A stretch of DNA of 14,620 nucleotides from Cardinium hertigii_C. Its GTDB lineage: Bacteria > Bacteroidota > Bacteroidia > Cytophagales > Amoebophilaceae. How positions within the stretch are numbered: the stretch's first letter is position 1; each line of letters opens with the position of its first letter. The stretch covers positions 1 to 14,620 of the forward strand of contig NZ_JBOZWW010000001.1 of the NCBI RefSeq assembly GCF_050864855.1, read 5' to 3'. The translations under genes were made by a program, and so were the position numbers. Below the pieces are notes generated by a model that worked only from the letters and a program-made list of their open reading frames with translations, was not told the origin of the DNA and did no database searches. Below, one piece after another: positions 1 through 7,052 of this stretch.

Positions 1-420
1 TCAGATTATTCCAATTGGCATACCAAGACTTGGCTATTTGTGGATAATGTTTATCCCATTTGTTGGAAAAAGTCTCTAATGCCATAAGTGCTTCTTCTTC
101 AGTTACTGATGTATAAATTGGCTTTAAATCAGAAGATAATGACTTTCTATCTTTATACGAGACATACTGCAAGCTATTCCTAATTTGGTGAACGATACAG
201 AGTTGGTGTTCTGTTTTAGGATATACAGCAGCGATTGCCTCGGACATACCTGACAAATTATCTGTACAAGCAATGAGTATATCCTGCATACCACGATTTT
301 TGAGCTCTGTCAAATTACCCAACCAAAACTTAGCTCCTTCATTTTCACTCATCCACAGTCCTAAAACATCTTTTATCCCCAATCGGTCTATACCTAACGC
401 AACATAGACCGACTTATTTA
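1..420 (-). pseudogene. IS256-family transposase, C-terminal part (detached by IS insertion)
   Basis: Read on the minus strand from 415 down, this stretch is open to the window edge for 138 codons. It holds the IS256/Mutator (PF00872) core: KSVYVALGI, then TDNLSGMSEAIAAVYP, then QLCIVHQIRNS. The Asp of TDNLSG is the second catalytic residue, about residue 240 of the rebuilt protein. The N-terminal part of the same gene is at 1972-2536. Joining the two parts after removing the nested IS gives the continuous sequence RQDKRIINKSVYVALGI with no frameshift, so the gene was intact until the IS landed. The last 75 or so residues of the usual ~400, including the catalytic Glu, would lie beyond the window. 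Confidence 0.9.
415..420. repeat. Target site duplication TATTTA, left copy (IS copy 1)
   Basis: TATTTA directly abuts the left end of the IS at 421 and recurs at 1972-1977 directly after its right end. Collapsing the two copies restores the IS256 transposase frame, which independently confirms a 6-bp duplication. Confidence 0.93.
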
Positions 421-446
421 GTCGGTCCTGAAATACTGTATAATTA

Positions 447-478
447 TTTGTTAATCAGCAAATAAATGGTTAAATTTG
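447..478 (+). promoter_or_regulatory. Bacteroidetes-type promoter of IS copy 1 transposase
   Basis: TTTG at 447-450 and TAAATTTG at 471-478 are separated by 20 bp. This matches the Bacteroidetes sigma-ABfr consensus (-33 TTTG, about 19-21 bp, -7 TAnnTTTG). The transposase ATG lies 57 bp downstream. A 7-bp inverted repeat (TTATTTG / CAAATAA) overlaps the -33 box and could be a self-regulatory binding site; that part is a guess. Confidence 0.65.
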
Positions 479-534
479 TATTGGTTAATAACCAGTTTTA
501 GAGTTGTTTTGTATAAAAAGCTTGCAAAATAAGG

Positions 535-1839
535 ATGAAATCTAAGAAAATAAATAATAGCCTTGAGCGTTTGTTTGAGCAACGCTTATCTAGTTTTCTT
601 AACCCGAAACATCCTTTATTCCAGTTATCTGATTCGATTACTTGGCACGCCTTAGCATCAGATTTAGACCGCGGTTTTAGCTATGGACCTGGTCAACCTC
701 CTTTGCCTATTCGTTTAATTATAGGTCTTCTCATTATCAGTCATATGTATAATATTTCTGATGAACAAGTAGTGGTTAGATGGGTAGAAAACCCTTATTG
801 GCAATACTTTTGTGGATATGATTATTTTCAGTTTAAGGTGCCTTGTAACCCCAGTTCATTGACCCGTTGGCGCCATAGATTAGGTCAAGAAGGTCTCAAT
901 AAAATCTTATCTATGACTATAGACTTATCGCTAAAAAAAAAAGTAGTGACCCGAAAAGAACTTGAAAAAGTTATAGCTGATACTACTGTAATGGAGAAAA
1001 ATATCCGTTACCCAACTGACTCTTCTTTGCTTAATAAAGCCAGAGAAAAACTGGTCAGTATAGCCAAGAAAACAGGTATTAAACTGCGTCAAACTTATCA
1101 GCGGTTAGGTCTATCTATTAAACGTAAAGTTGATAGGTATGCTCATGCCAAACAGTATAAACGTTTATCCAAGGGCGTTAAAACATTAAAAACCTATCTT
1201 GGTCGGGTAATAAGAGATGTAGAACGTTCTATAGCATCCTGTGATGATCTAATACGCAACCAATTTACGCGCCTACTATCTATAAGTAAAAAACTTATAA
1301 ATCAATCAAAAAATAGTAAAGATAAAGTTTATAGTATCCATGAACCCTCGGTCTACTGTGTGAGTAAAGGTAAGTCTAGAAATCCTTATGAGTATGGTTG
1401 TAAAGTACAATTTACATTGACCCATAAAAAAGGTTTAATTGTTTCTACAGAAGCGATACATCCTAATGCTTATGATGGCCATACTTTAGAGAAGAGTTTA
1501 TTACAAGCCGAGCAATTATCTGGTACCAAGGTAAAATATGCTTTCGTAGATAAAGCCTATAGAGGTCATAATATTCCTGTTAATGAATGTGATATATTTA
1601 TAAGTGGTTCTAAAAGGGGTATAACCCCTGCTCTAAAAAAAGCTATAAAAAGAAGATCTTCTATTGAACCGCATATCGGTCATATGAAAGCCGATGGTAA
1701 ATTATCCGTTAACTATTTGAAAGGTATTTTAGGAGATAAACTTAACGTTATTTTATGTGCTATTGCTCATAACCTACGACTGATTACAAGAAAATTATTC
1801 TTAATACCCTCACAGTCAAATAAATTAAAACCTATATAA
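535..1839 (+). CDS. IS5-like DDE transposase (copy 1)
   Basis: A 434-residue transposase that would cut and join the ends of its own IS. The N-terminal region (about 15-135) looks like the DUF772-type domain of IS5/IS1182-like transposases (LPIRLIIGLLIISHMYNISDE, WVENPYWQYFCG). The DDE nuclease core follows: D149 in ADTTVMEKNIRYPTD, D339 in FVDKAYRG and E378 in IEPHIGHMKADGKLSVNYLKG. Between the first two acidic residues is a basic stretch with RYAHAKQYKR, as in IS1478-like IS5 members. The frame is full length and all three catalytic residues are present, so it should be functional. The ATG at 535 follows AAGG almost directly. Relative to copy 2 it has T36 and A39 instead of P36 and S39. Confidence 0.93.
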   Translation: MKSKKINNSLERLFEQRLSSFLNPKHPLFQLSDSITWHALASDLDRGFSYGPGQPPLPIRLIIGLLIISHMYNISDEQVVVRWVENPYWQYFCGYDYFQFKVPCNPSSLTRWRHRLGQEGLNKILSMTIDLSLKKKVVTRKELEKVIADTTVMEKNIRYPTDSSLLNKAREKLVSIAKKTGIKLRQTYQRLGLSIKRKVDRYAHAKQYKRLSKGVKTLKTYLGRVIRDVERSIASCDDLIRNQFTRLLSISKKLINQSKNSKDKVYSIHEPSVYCVSKGKSRNPYEYGCKVQFTLTHKKGLIVSTEAIHPNAYDGHTLEKSLLQAEQLSGTKVKYAFVDKAYRGHNIPVNECDIFISGSKRGITPALKKAIKRRSSIEPHIGHMKADGKLSVNYLKGILGDKLNVILCAIAHNLRLITRKLFLIPSQSNKLKPI

Positions 1840-1960
1840 TTAAAATTCTTAATCCAAAACCAGTTATACCTATATCTTGGGTAAGAAAAATAGAGCGCCT
1901 GATAAACCATATATATTATAAAGAAATATCCATTCAATAAATTTATTCAAAAATAATATT

Positions 1961-2536
1961 TCAGGGCCGACTATTTATAATGCGTTTATCTTGCCTAACC
2001 TTAACTACAAAACAATCAAAAAAAACAATAGGATAGACTGATTCTAAGGGACGATTTTGCCATATCTTAACATCTTCAATAACCGAATCTGTGATGTTAC
2101 TTATCAGACTTTCACTAACTTCTGCCCCATATAACTCTTGTATTTGAATCTGAATATCTGATAGACTCATCCCTTTTGCATATAGAGATAGAATCTTATC
2201 ATCTAAACCAGGAATTCTTCTTTGACGTTTAGGTAATAAAACAGGTTCAAAAGTAGAGGATCTATCTCTAGGAACTTCAACAGATATAACCCCATTATCA
2301 GTGATAACTTGTTTGCTAGATGGGCCATTACGAGCATTATTTGAATCACTACGGGAATACTTATTATACCCTAAATGATTATCCATTTCTGACTCTAAGG
2401 CTTTTTCTATAAGACGTTTACTTAGTTCTTTGAGTAATCCTCCTTTCTCAAAAAGGGTCGATAAATCTACTCCTGATTCTACTAATAAATCTATCGCTTT
2501 GCTTATACCATCTTGAGAACTTACTTTCTTTTTCAT
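1961..2536 (-). pseudogene. IS256-family transposase, N-terminal part (truncated by IS insertion)
   Basis: The first 188 codons are genuine transposase; the last three residues (SRP) and the TGA stop come from the right end of the nested IS. The sequence has the usual IS256 start (helical N-terminus, then LLKELSKRLIEKALESEMDNHLGY, shortened here to its key features), a Lys/Arg-rich PKRQRRIPGLDDKILSLYAKGMS motif and the first catalytic Asp, D174, in VFFDCFVVKVR. Without the C-terminal part at 1-420 it lacks the second Asp and the Glu, so it cannot transpose. It could still act as a DNA-binding inhibitor of related elements, but nothing here shows that. Confidence 0.9.
1972..1977. repeat. Target site duplication TATTTA, right copy (IS copy 1)
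   Basis: Directly abuts the right end of the IS at 1971 and matches 415-420. Confidence 0.93.
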
Positions 2537-2595
2537 ACTTTTAAAGAATAAAAATTAATGTATTTAATACAAAATTTACAAATCTTAAAAAATAT

Positions 2596-2620
2596 TTACA
2601 CACTTAAAAAGAAAGACTCC
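2596..2620. repeat. Probable outer terminal repeat of the IS256-family element
   Basis: On the minus strand this stretch runs GGAGTCTTTC then TTTTTAAGTGTGTAA. It lies about 60 bp upstream of the transposase ATG at 2536. The position and the TGTGTAAA core fit an IS256-family left end. The partner repeat is outside the window, so the boundary is approximate. Confidence 0.45.
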
Positions 2621-2682
2621 AAAATCTATCTATCTTGTATTTCTTATCATCATTATATATCCCTAAATACAAATACCAGAAT

Positions 2683-4500
2683 ATGGATTACAAAAAAGAA
2701 GGTAAAGGATTAATAAATAAGGAGCGAAAAGAAACTTCTAGAAGAGCAATACGCATTCCTATTGGGAAATCTAGTGCTAAACAGATGATAGATGCTGGAT
2801 TTTATGCAGATAAAACTGATTATATTTCTAAAATTTTTGAGGATGAGGGAACTTATTACTTCTTTACAAGACCACGAAGATTCGGAAAATCTCTACTTCT
2901 AGACACTATAGATCAAATAGCAAAAGGAAATAAGGAGTTATTTAAAACATGCGCCATTTATGAAGATAAGACTTATAAGTGGCAAAAGTATCCGGTTATT
3001 TGGTTTAATTTCTCGAAGTTGGCTAAGGATAATCCAGAACAGATACAAAATAACTTGATAGATGTATTGTATACATTTGCTAAAAATTATACCGTAGATA
3101 GAAGTGAAATAGATCCTATTATAGGTGAGCCAACAGTAGAGGGTACACTGGAAAAATTGATTAACGCATTAACAAAACTAAAGGACGGTTATGAAACACG
3201 TCCTATTATCTTAATTGATGAATATGATAGTCCGTTAATTTCTTGTAAAAAAGAGCAGTATGAAGATGTACTTTCTGTGCTTAGTTCATTTTTCAAAGTT
3301 TTAAAAGGAAGTCAGAAGGATTGTAAATTTATTTTTGTAACAGGCGTAACTAAATTTCACTTATCTGGCCTTACATCAGGAGCTAACTCAGCAAATGACA
3401 TATCATTGCATGAGGATTATGGGGAAATGTTGGGATATACGGGAGAGGATATCGATAATTTATTTCTTAGCAAGGAAACAATTATTAATCCAGTACTTGA
3501 AAAACTTAATAAAAAAAGTACTAAAGAAGAAAATTATACACTTGTTCAAATAAAACAAGCGTTAAAGGATTATTATAATGGTTATTGTTTTACAACTGAT
3601 AAAATGGTAAGCGTTTACAATCCAGATTCTATACTAAGATTTTTTTATACAAAAGATTTTGAGAATTATTGGTTTAACTCTGGTAGTCCTACCATCCTAT
3701 TGCAACAAATGAAGCAAAATATCCATCGGTTTAATATGGATTGGGATCAATGTAGTTTCCCAATCGATAAGATCAGGTTTAAACTCGTGCATCCTTCTCT
3801 CCATGAAATGCCTTTGTTACCCTTGATGTATCAAACGGGATATCTTACGATGGATATTGATCCATTTCATGTGCAAGATAAAAATGACTTGATTTACTAT
3901 TTAAAGTTTCCTAATCAAGAAGTAAAATTTTCTTTAAAGCTTATACTAGCTGATTTTATTGATCAATATCAAAAGGAAACAGGAAGATCATGTAGTATCT
4001 CTATTCTGAATTCTTTAAGAAACGAAGTATGGGTTTCTTTTCTTAATATCATTCGAAGCGATTGTTTGGACAAAGCGGGTTACCGTTTTTTGGATAAAAC
4101 CGAAAAAAGCTTTCAGGGTACTTTGTATGTGTTTCTGAATGGTGCTTTCCATGCAACGCAAGATACCGATGCTAGCGCCGAAAGAGATAGTGCAATAGGC
4201 CGTCTGGATATCGTTATGCAAGATCAGTACAATGGACAAACTACTGTATATATATTTGAGTTAAAAGTAGGCAAGCCAGCCTTAGAGGCTCTCGAACAGA
4301 TACATAATAAGGACTATAGTATCCAATATGATTCATGTCATAAGAAAGTACTTATAGGATTAACATGTGATGCCAAAAAACTCAATATTACAGAAGCAGC
4401 TATTGAAGTACATCAACGAGATGATCAATACACCTTTAAGGTGATGGAACGCAAAAACTTTACCGTTAATCCCGTTGGTTATTTTCAAGAAGTAGAATAA
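2683..4500 (+). CDS. AAA-ATPase-like / PD-(D/E)XK nuclease family protein (first paralogue)
   Basis: A 605-residue protein combining an AAA-ATPase-like domain (PF09820 type) with a C-terminal PD-(D/E)XK nuclease-like domain (PF08011 type). After the family's opening IPIGKSS...FYADKTDYI comes a Walker A variant, RPRRFGKSL (63-71), Walker B ILIDEYD (176-182), a GVTKFHLSGLTSGAN motif (221-235), and YYNGYCF with VYNPDSILRFF (297-321). The nuclease signature is GRLDI (D509) followed by YIFELK (E526, K528), so both putative active sites look intact. The family is expanded in Amoebophilus/Cardinium and gut Bacteroidetes; its biological role is not established. The frame continues upstream to a TTG at 2635, but the ATG at 2683 is preferred. 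The gene starts about 60 bp from the presumed IS256 end, so its native promoter may have been displaced. It runs towards the mobilization genes. Confidence 0.88.
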   Translation: MDYKKEGKGLINKERKETSRRAIRIPIGKSSAKQMIDAGFYADKTDYISKIFEDEGTYYFFTRPRRFGKSLLLDTIDQIAKGNKELFKTCAIYEDKTYKWQKYPVIWFNFSKLAKDNPEQIQNNLIDVLYTFAKNYTVDRSEIDPIIGEPTVEGTLEKLINALTKLKDGYETRPIILIDEYDSPLISCKKEQYEDVLSVLSSFFKVLKGSQKDCKFIFVTGVTKFHLSGLTSGANSANDISLHEDYGEMLGYTGEDIDNLFLSKETIINPVLEKLNKKSTKEENYTLVQIKQALKDYYNGYCFTTDKMVSVYNPDSILRFFYTKDFENYWFNSGSPTILLQQMKQNIHRFNMDWDQCSFPIDKIRFKLVHPSLHEMPLLPLMYQTGYLTMDIDPFHVQDKNDLIYYLKFPNQEVKFSLKLILADFIDQYQKETGRSCSISILNSLRNEVWVSFLNIIRSDCLDKAGYRFLDKTEKSFQGTLYVFLNGAFHATQDTDASAERDSAIGRLDIVMQDQYNGQTTVYIFELKVGKPALEALEQIHNKDYSIQYDSCHKKVLIGLTCDAKKLNITEAAIEVHQRDDQYTFKVMERKNFTVNPVGYFQEVE

Positions 4501-4791
4501 TAAGAAATTAAGGTCTGATTCGTATTAGATTCTGATCTTCGTATTGTTTAGCAATATCACATAATAGATTAAATTTTACCCAATGTCTTTTCTTTTTCAA
4601 GACGTGTTTTTGTTGCACAAAAACCCATCTTGCTCCCTTCGGTCGGTTTTGATCATCGGTTATTTTTTTTACTTTTTTCTATAGTAAGTGTCTTTTTAAA
4701 TTTATATATTGGTTCTTCATCTGTTCTCGGTATCGAGTTTTTTAATGGTTTTCATAAGATTTCTTGATCCATTTAATCTTTATTATTCTCC
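4501..4791 (+). other. Intergenic region upstream of the mobilization operon
   Basis: No convincing coding frame. It contains the candidate oriT at 4606-4633 and an imperfect tandem repeat at 4514-4545 (TCTGATTCGTATT, then TCTGATCTTCGTATT, 17 bp apart). There is also a weak CTCG/CGAG stem with a GTAT loop followed by six T residues near 4726-4743. That stem may be a weak terminator or leader hairpin. I found no good match to the Bacteroidetes promoter consensus. Confidence 0.5.
4606..4633 (+). other. Candidate origin of transfer (oriT) with nic-like site
   Basis: A perfect 8-bp inverted repeat, GTTTTTGT / ACAAAAAC, occupies 4606-4613 and 4617-4624 with a 3-nt loop. It is followed by CATCTTGC at 4626-4633. 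CATCTTG|C resembles the nic consensus of MOBP relaxases (IncP: YATCCTG|Y). The inverted repeat ends 8 nt before the candidate nick after G4632, the same spacing described for the RP4 oriT between the accessory-protein-bound repeat arm and nic. It lies about 160 bp upstream of the mobC-like gene, where oriTs of mobilizable elements usually sit. The motif match is seen in the sequence; the nicking function is inferred. Confidence 0.55.
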
Positions 4792-5106
4792 ATGCGTCCA
4801 AAAAAAACAACTCAAAAAAGCTCTACCTTATCCATTCGTCTTTACCCTACAGAAAAAATAGCCCTCAAGTTATTGGCTAAAAACTGTGGATTATCGTTGA
4901 GTGATTATCTACGAAAAACAGGCCTAAATCAAACCATCAAAAGCCGATTTACTCCAGAAGAACTATCCATCTATCAAACATTAGTAGATTATCGAAATCA
5001 CTTTAGCCGCATCAGTAACCTTATTAAAGATCAACTAGACTTTAAAAAAGAAGTACAACATGTTATCGAAAAAATCGACCACCAACTTAACAAGATCAGC
5101 CAATGA
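4792..5106 (+). CDS. MobC-like relaxosome accessory protein (ribbon-helix-helix type)
   Basis: A 104-residue basic protein resembling MobC/PF05713-type mobilization proteins. Residues about 12-45 (LSIRLYPTEKIALKLLAKNCG, LSLSDYLRKTGL, given by their key parts) form a ribbon-helix-helix DNA-binding fold. The rest, with RNHFSRISNLIKDQ and a charged helical tail, fits a dimerization region. Such proteins bind the oriT and help the relaxase melt and nick it. Its TGA stop overlaps the ATG of the next gene (ATGA, 5103-5106), so the two were translationally coupled. It is the first gene of the mob operon and follows the candidate oriT. It appears complete. Confidence 0.8.
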   Translation: MRPKKTTQKSSTLSIRLYPTEKIALKLLAKNCGLSLSDYLRKTGLNQTIKSRFTPEELSIYQTLVDYRNHFSRISNLIKDQLDFKKEVQHVIEKIDHQLNKISQ

Positions 5107-5405
5107 ACATCAAAAGCAGCTCCAATTTGAGCCAGAAAGTTTTAATAGAAGTCCTAGTAGAAGAAATAGAAAGCCTAAAACGTACAAAAAAAGATTATGA
5201 AAAAATCTTATCGACTACTAGTGATTATCTGAATAGATTAGAGGTGTTACACAATCAACCTATACCTATAGACATAAGACCCATTCAAAAAGAGCATGCA
5301 AATATTCTTCATACCTTAAAACGTTTTATTACCATTCCAGTCTGGTTATGGGTTATATTGTCTATATCCATCATTGGGCTATTCTTTAGTACTTGGTATA
5401 ATTAG
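5103..5405 (+). pseudogene. Small single-pass membrane mobilization protein, truncated by IS copy 2
   Basis: The remaining frame encodes 100 residues: a hydrophilic, probably coiled-coil N-terminal half (EVLVEEIESLKRTKKDYEK) and one hydrophobic segment at about 77-97 (IPVWLWVILSISIIGLFFS). It stops at TAG 5403-5405, whose G is the first base of the IS. If the IS and one TAATTA copy are removed, the frame continues through 30 more codons and ends at TGA 7050-7052, overlapping the relaxase ATG. The original protein was therefore 130 residues with a charged tail after the membrane segment. I do not recognise a named family. Its place between the accessory protein and the relaxase suggests it anchors the relaxosome to the inner membrane. 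The truncated form might still insert in the membrane. Confidence 0.85.
5399..5404. repeat. Target site duplication TAATTA, left copy (IS copy 2)
   Basis: TAATTA abuts the left IS end at 5405 and is repeated at 6956-6961. Collapsing the pair restores a continuous reading frame across the site. Confidence 0.93.
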
Positions 5406-5430
5406 TCGGTCCTGAAATACTGTATAATTA

Positions 5431-5462
5431 TTTGTTAATCAGCAAATAAATGGTTAAATTTG
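5431..5462 (+). promoter_or_regulatory. Bacteroidetes-type promoter of IS copy 2 transposase
   Basis: TTTG at 5431-5434 and TAAATTTG at 5455-5462, 20 bp apart, as in copy 1. Because this copy points towards the relaxase and no strong terminator is visible between 6823 and 7049, transcripts from here could run on into the relaxase and coupling-protein genes. Confidence 0.62.
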
Positions 5463-5518
5463 TATTGGTTAATAACCAGTTTTAGAGTTGTTTTGTATAA
5501 AAAGCTTGCAAAATAAGG

Positions 5519-6823
5519 ATGAAATCTAAGAAAATAAATAATAGCCTTGAGCGTTTGTTTGAGCAACGCTTATCTAGTTTTCTTAACCCGAAACATCCTT
5601 TATTCCAGTTATCTGATTCGATTCCTTGGCACTCCTTAGCATCAGATTTAGACCGCGGTTTTAGCTATGGACCTGGTCAACCTCCTTTGCCTATTCGTTT
5701 AATTATAGGTCTTCTCATTATCAGTCATATGTATAATATTTCTGATGAACAAGTAGTGGTTAGATGGGTAGAAAACCCTTATTGGCAATACTTTTGTGGA
5801 TATGATTATTTTCAGTTTAAGGTGCCTTGTAACCCCAGTTCATTGACCCGTTGGCGCCATAGATTAGGTCAAGAAGGTCTCAATAAAATCTTATCTATGA
5901 CTATAGACTTATCGCTAAAAAAAAAAGTAGTGACCCGAAAAGAACTTGAAAAAGTTATAGCTGATACTACTGTAATGGAGAAAAATATCCGTTACCCAAC
6001 TGACTCTTCTTTGCTTAATAAAGCCAGAGAAAAACTGGTCAGTATAGCCAAGAAAACAGGTATTAAACTGCGTCAAACTTATCAGCGGTTAGGTCTATCT
6101 ATTAAACGTAAAGTTGATAGGTATGCTCATGCCAAACAGTATAAACGTTTATCCAAGGGCGTTAAAACATTAAAAACCTATCTTGGTCGGGTAATAAGAG
6201 ATGTAGAACGTTCTATAGCATCCTGTGATGATCTAATACGCAACCAATTTACGCGCCTACTATCTATAAGTAAAAAACTTATAAATCAATCAAAAAATAG
6301 TAAAGATAAAGTTTATAGTATCCATGAACCCTCGGTCTACTGTGTGAGTAAAGGTAAGTCTAGAAATCCTTATGAGTATGGTTGTAAAGTACAATTTACA
6401 TTGACCCATAAAAAAGGTTTAATTGTTTCTACAGAAGCGATACATCCTAATGCTTATGATGGCCATACTTTAGAGAAGAGTTTATTACAAGCCGAGCAAT
6501 TATCTGGTACCAAGGTAAAATATGCTTTCGTAGATAAAGCCTATAGAGGTCATAATATTCCTGTTAATGAATGTGATATATTTATAAGTGGTTCTAAAAG
6601 GGGTATAACCCCTGCTCTAAAAAAAGCTATAAAAAGAAGATCTTCTATTGAACCGCATATCGGTCATATGAAAGCCGATGGTAAATTATCCGTTAACTAT
6701 TTGAAAGGTATTTTAGGAGATAAACTTAACGTTATTTTATGTGCTATTGCTCATAACCTACGACTGATTACAAGAAAATTATTCTTAATACCCTCACAGT
6801 CAAATAAATTAAAACCTATATAA
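5519..6823 (+). CDS. IS5-like DDE transposase (copy 2)
   Basis: A 434-residue transposase identical to the product of 535-1839 except for P36 and S39 in place of T36 and A39. The DDE residues D149, D339 and E378 are intact, so it should be active on both IS copies. The two substitutions lie in the N-terminal domain, away from the catalytic core. Confidence 0.93.
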   Translation: MKSKKINNSLERLFEQRLSSFLNPKHPLFQLSDSIPWHSLASDLDRGFSYGPGQPPLPIRLIIGLLIISHMYNISDEQVVVRWVENPYWQYFCGYDYFQFKVPCNPSSLTRWRHRLGQEGLNKILSMTIDLSLKKKVVTRKELEKVIADTTVMEKNIRYPTDSSLLNKAREKLVSIAKKTGIKLRQTYQRLGLSIKRKVDRYAHAKQYKRLSKGVKTLKTYLGRVIRDVERSIASCDDLIRNQFTRLLSISKKLINQSKNSKDKVYSIHEPSVYCVSKGKSRNPYEYGCKVQFTLTHKKGLIVSTEAIHPNAYDGHTLEKSLLQAEQLSGTKVKYAFVDKAYRGHNIPVNECDIFISGSKRGITPALKKAIKRRSSIEPHIGHMKADGKLSVNYLKGILGDKLNVILCAIAHNLRLITRKLFLIPSQSNKLKPI

Positions 6824-6955
6824 TTAAAATTCTTAATCCAAAACCAGTTATACCTATATCTTGGGTAAGAAAAATAGAGCGCCTGATAAACCATATATAT
6901 TATAAAGAAATATCCATTCAATAAATTTATTCAAAAATAATATTTCAGGGCCGAC

Positions 6956-6961
6956 TAATTA
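6956..6961. repeat. Target site duplication TAATTA, right copy (IS copy 2)
   Basis: Directly follows the right IS end at 6955 and matches 5399-5404. Confidence 0.93.
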
Positions 6962-7052
6962 CCATCAATATATGTGTCGTGTTGAACTAGAAAAAGAACT
7001 TAAATACTACTATAACGCTTATAAAAGGTTATCCAAAACAGGAAAAAAATGA
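6962..7052 (+). pseudogene. Detached 3' end of the small membrane mobilization gene
   Basis: Codons 101-130 of the interrupted gene that starts at 5103. The frame encodes a basic tail (YHQYMCRVELEKELKYYYN, then AYKRLSKTGKK) and ends with TGA at 7050-7052, overlapping the relaxase ATG at 7049. There is no stop in the 30 codons, which supports the reconstruction. An internal ATG at 6972 could allow translation of a 26-residue peptide that would keep coupling to the relaxase alive, but this is speculative. Confidence 0.85.

Larger units (their letters stand above)
421..1971 (+). mobile_element. IS5-like insertion sequence, copy 1 (1551 bp, complete)
   Basis: A complete element bounded by imperfect terminal inverted repeats. 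The left end begins GTCGGTCCTGAAATA and the right end, read inward on the minus strand, begins GTCGGCCCTGAAATA (14 of 15 matching). It is flanked by the 6-bp duplication TATTTA and carries a single transposase gene in the plus direction. It is inserted in an IS256-family transposase gene. A second copy of the same length lies at 5405-6955 in the same orientation. The only differences I found between the copies are at 640 and 649. The family call rests on the transposase; a 6-bp duplication is longer than the 2-4 bp most IS5 subgroups make, so the exact subgroup is open. Confidence 0.95.
1..2620 (-). mobile_element. IS256-family element, incomplete at the window edge and split by a nested IS
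   Basis: The transposase reads on the minus strand from 2536 towards position 1 and is interrupted by a 1551-bp IS at 421-1971. The presumed upstream end lies near 2596-2620, where the minus strand reads GGAGTCTTTC followed by TTTTTAAGTGTGTAAA, a layout typical of IS256-family terminal repeats (TGTGTAAA at the inner side). The other end lies beyond position 1, so neither the inverted repeat nor the 8-9 bp target duplication expected for this family can be confirmed. The element is certainly inactive because its transposase gene is disrupted. Confidence 0.75.
5405..6955 (+). mobile_element. IS5-like insertion sequence, copy 2 (1551 bp, complete)
   Basis: The same element as 421-1971: same length, same ends (GTCGGTCCTGAAATA and, inward from the right, GTCGGCCCTGAAATA) and same orientation. 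The only differences I found are at 5624 and 5633. It is flanked by its own duplication TAATTA, so it inserted independently of copy 1. It lies inside the mobilization operon and reads in the operon's direction. Near-identity of the copies points to recent transposition or gene conversion. Confidence 0.95.

Noticed and set aside
2635..2682. TTG start giving a 16-residue N-terminal extension of the first AAA-ATPase
   Set aside because: The added residues do not resemble the family start, and an ATG at 2683 is available. The domain begins only after that point.
4015..4239. 74-codon open frame on the minus strand
   Set aside because: It lies wholly inside the AAA-ATPase/nuclease gene, shows no recognisable motif and is a shadow frame.
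421..6955. Composite transposon made of two IS copies and the DNA between them
   Set aside because: Each IS has its own perfect 6-bp duplication (TATTTA and TAATTA). A transposed composite would show one duplication at its outer ends only, so the copies inserted separately.
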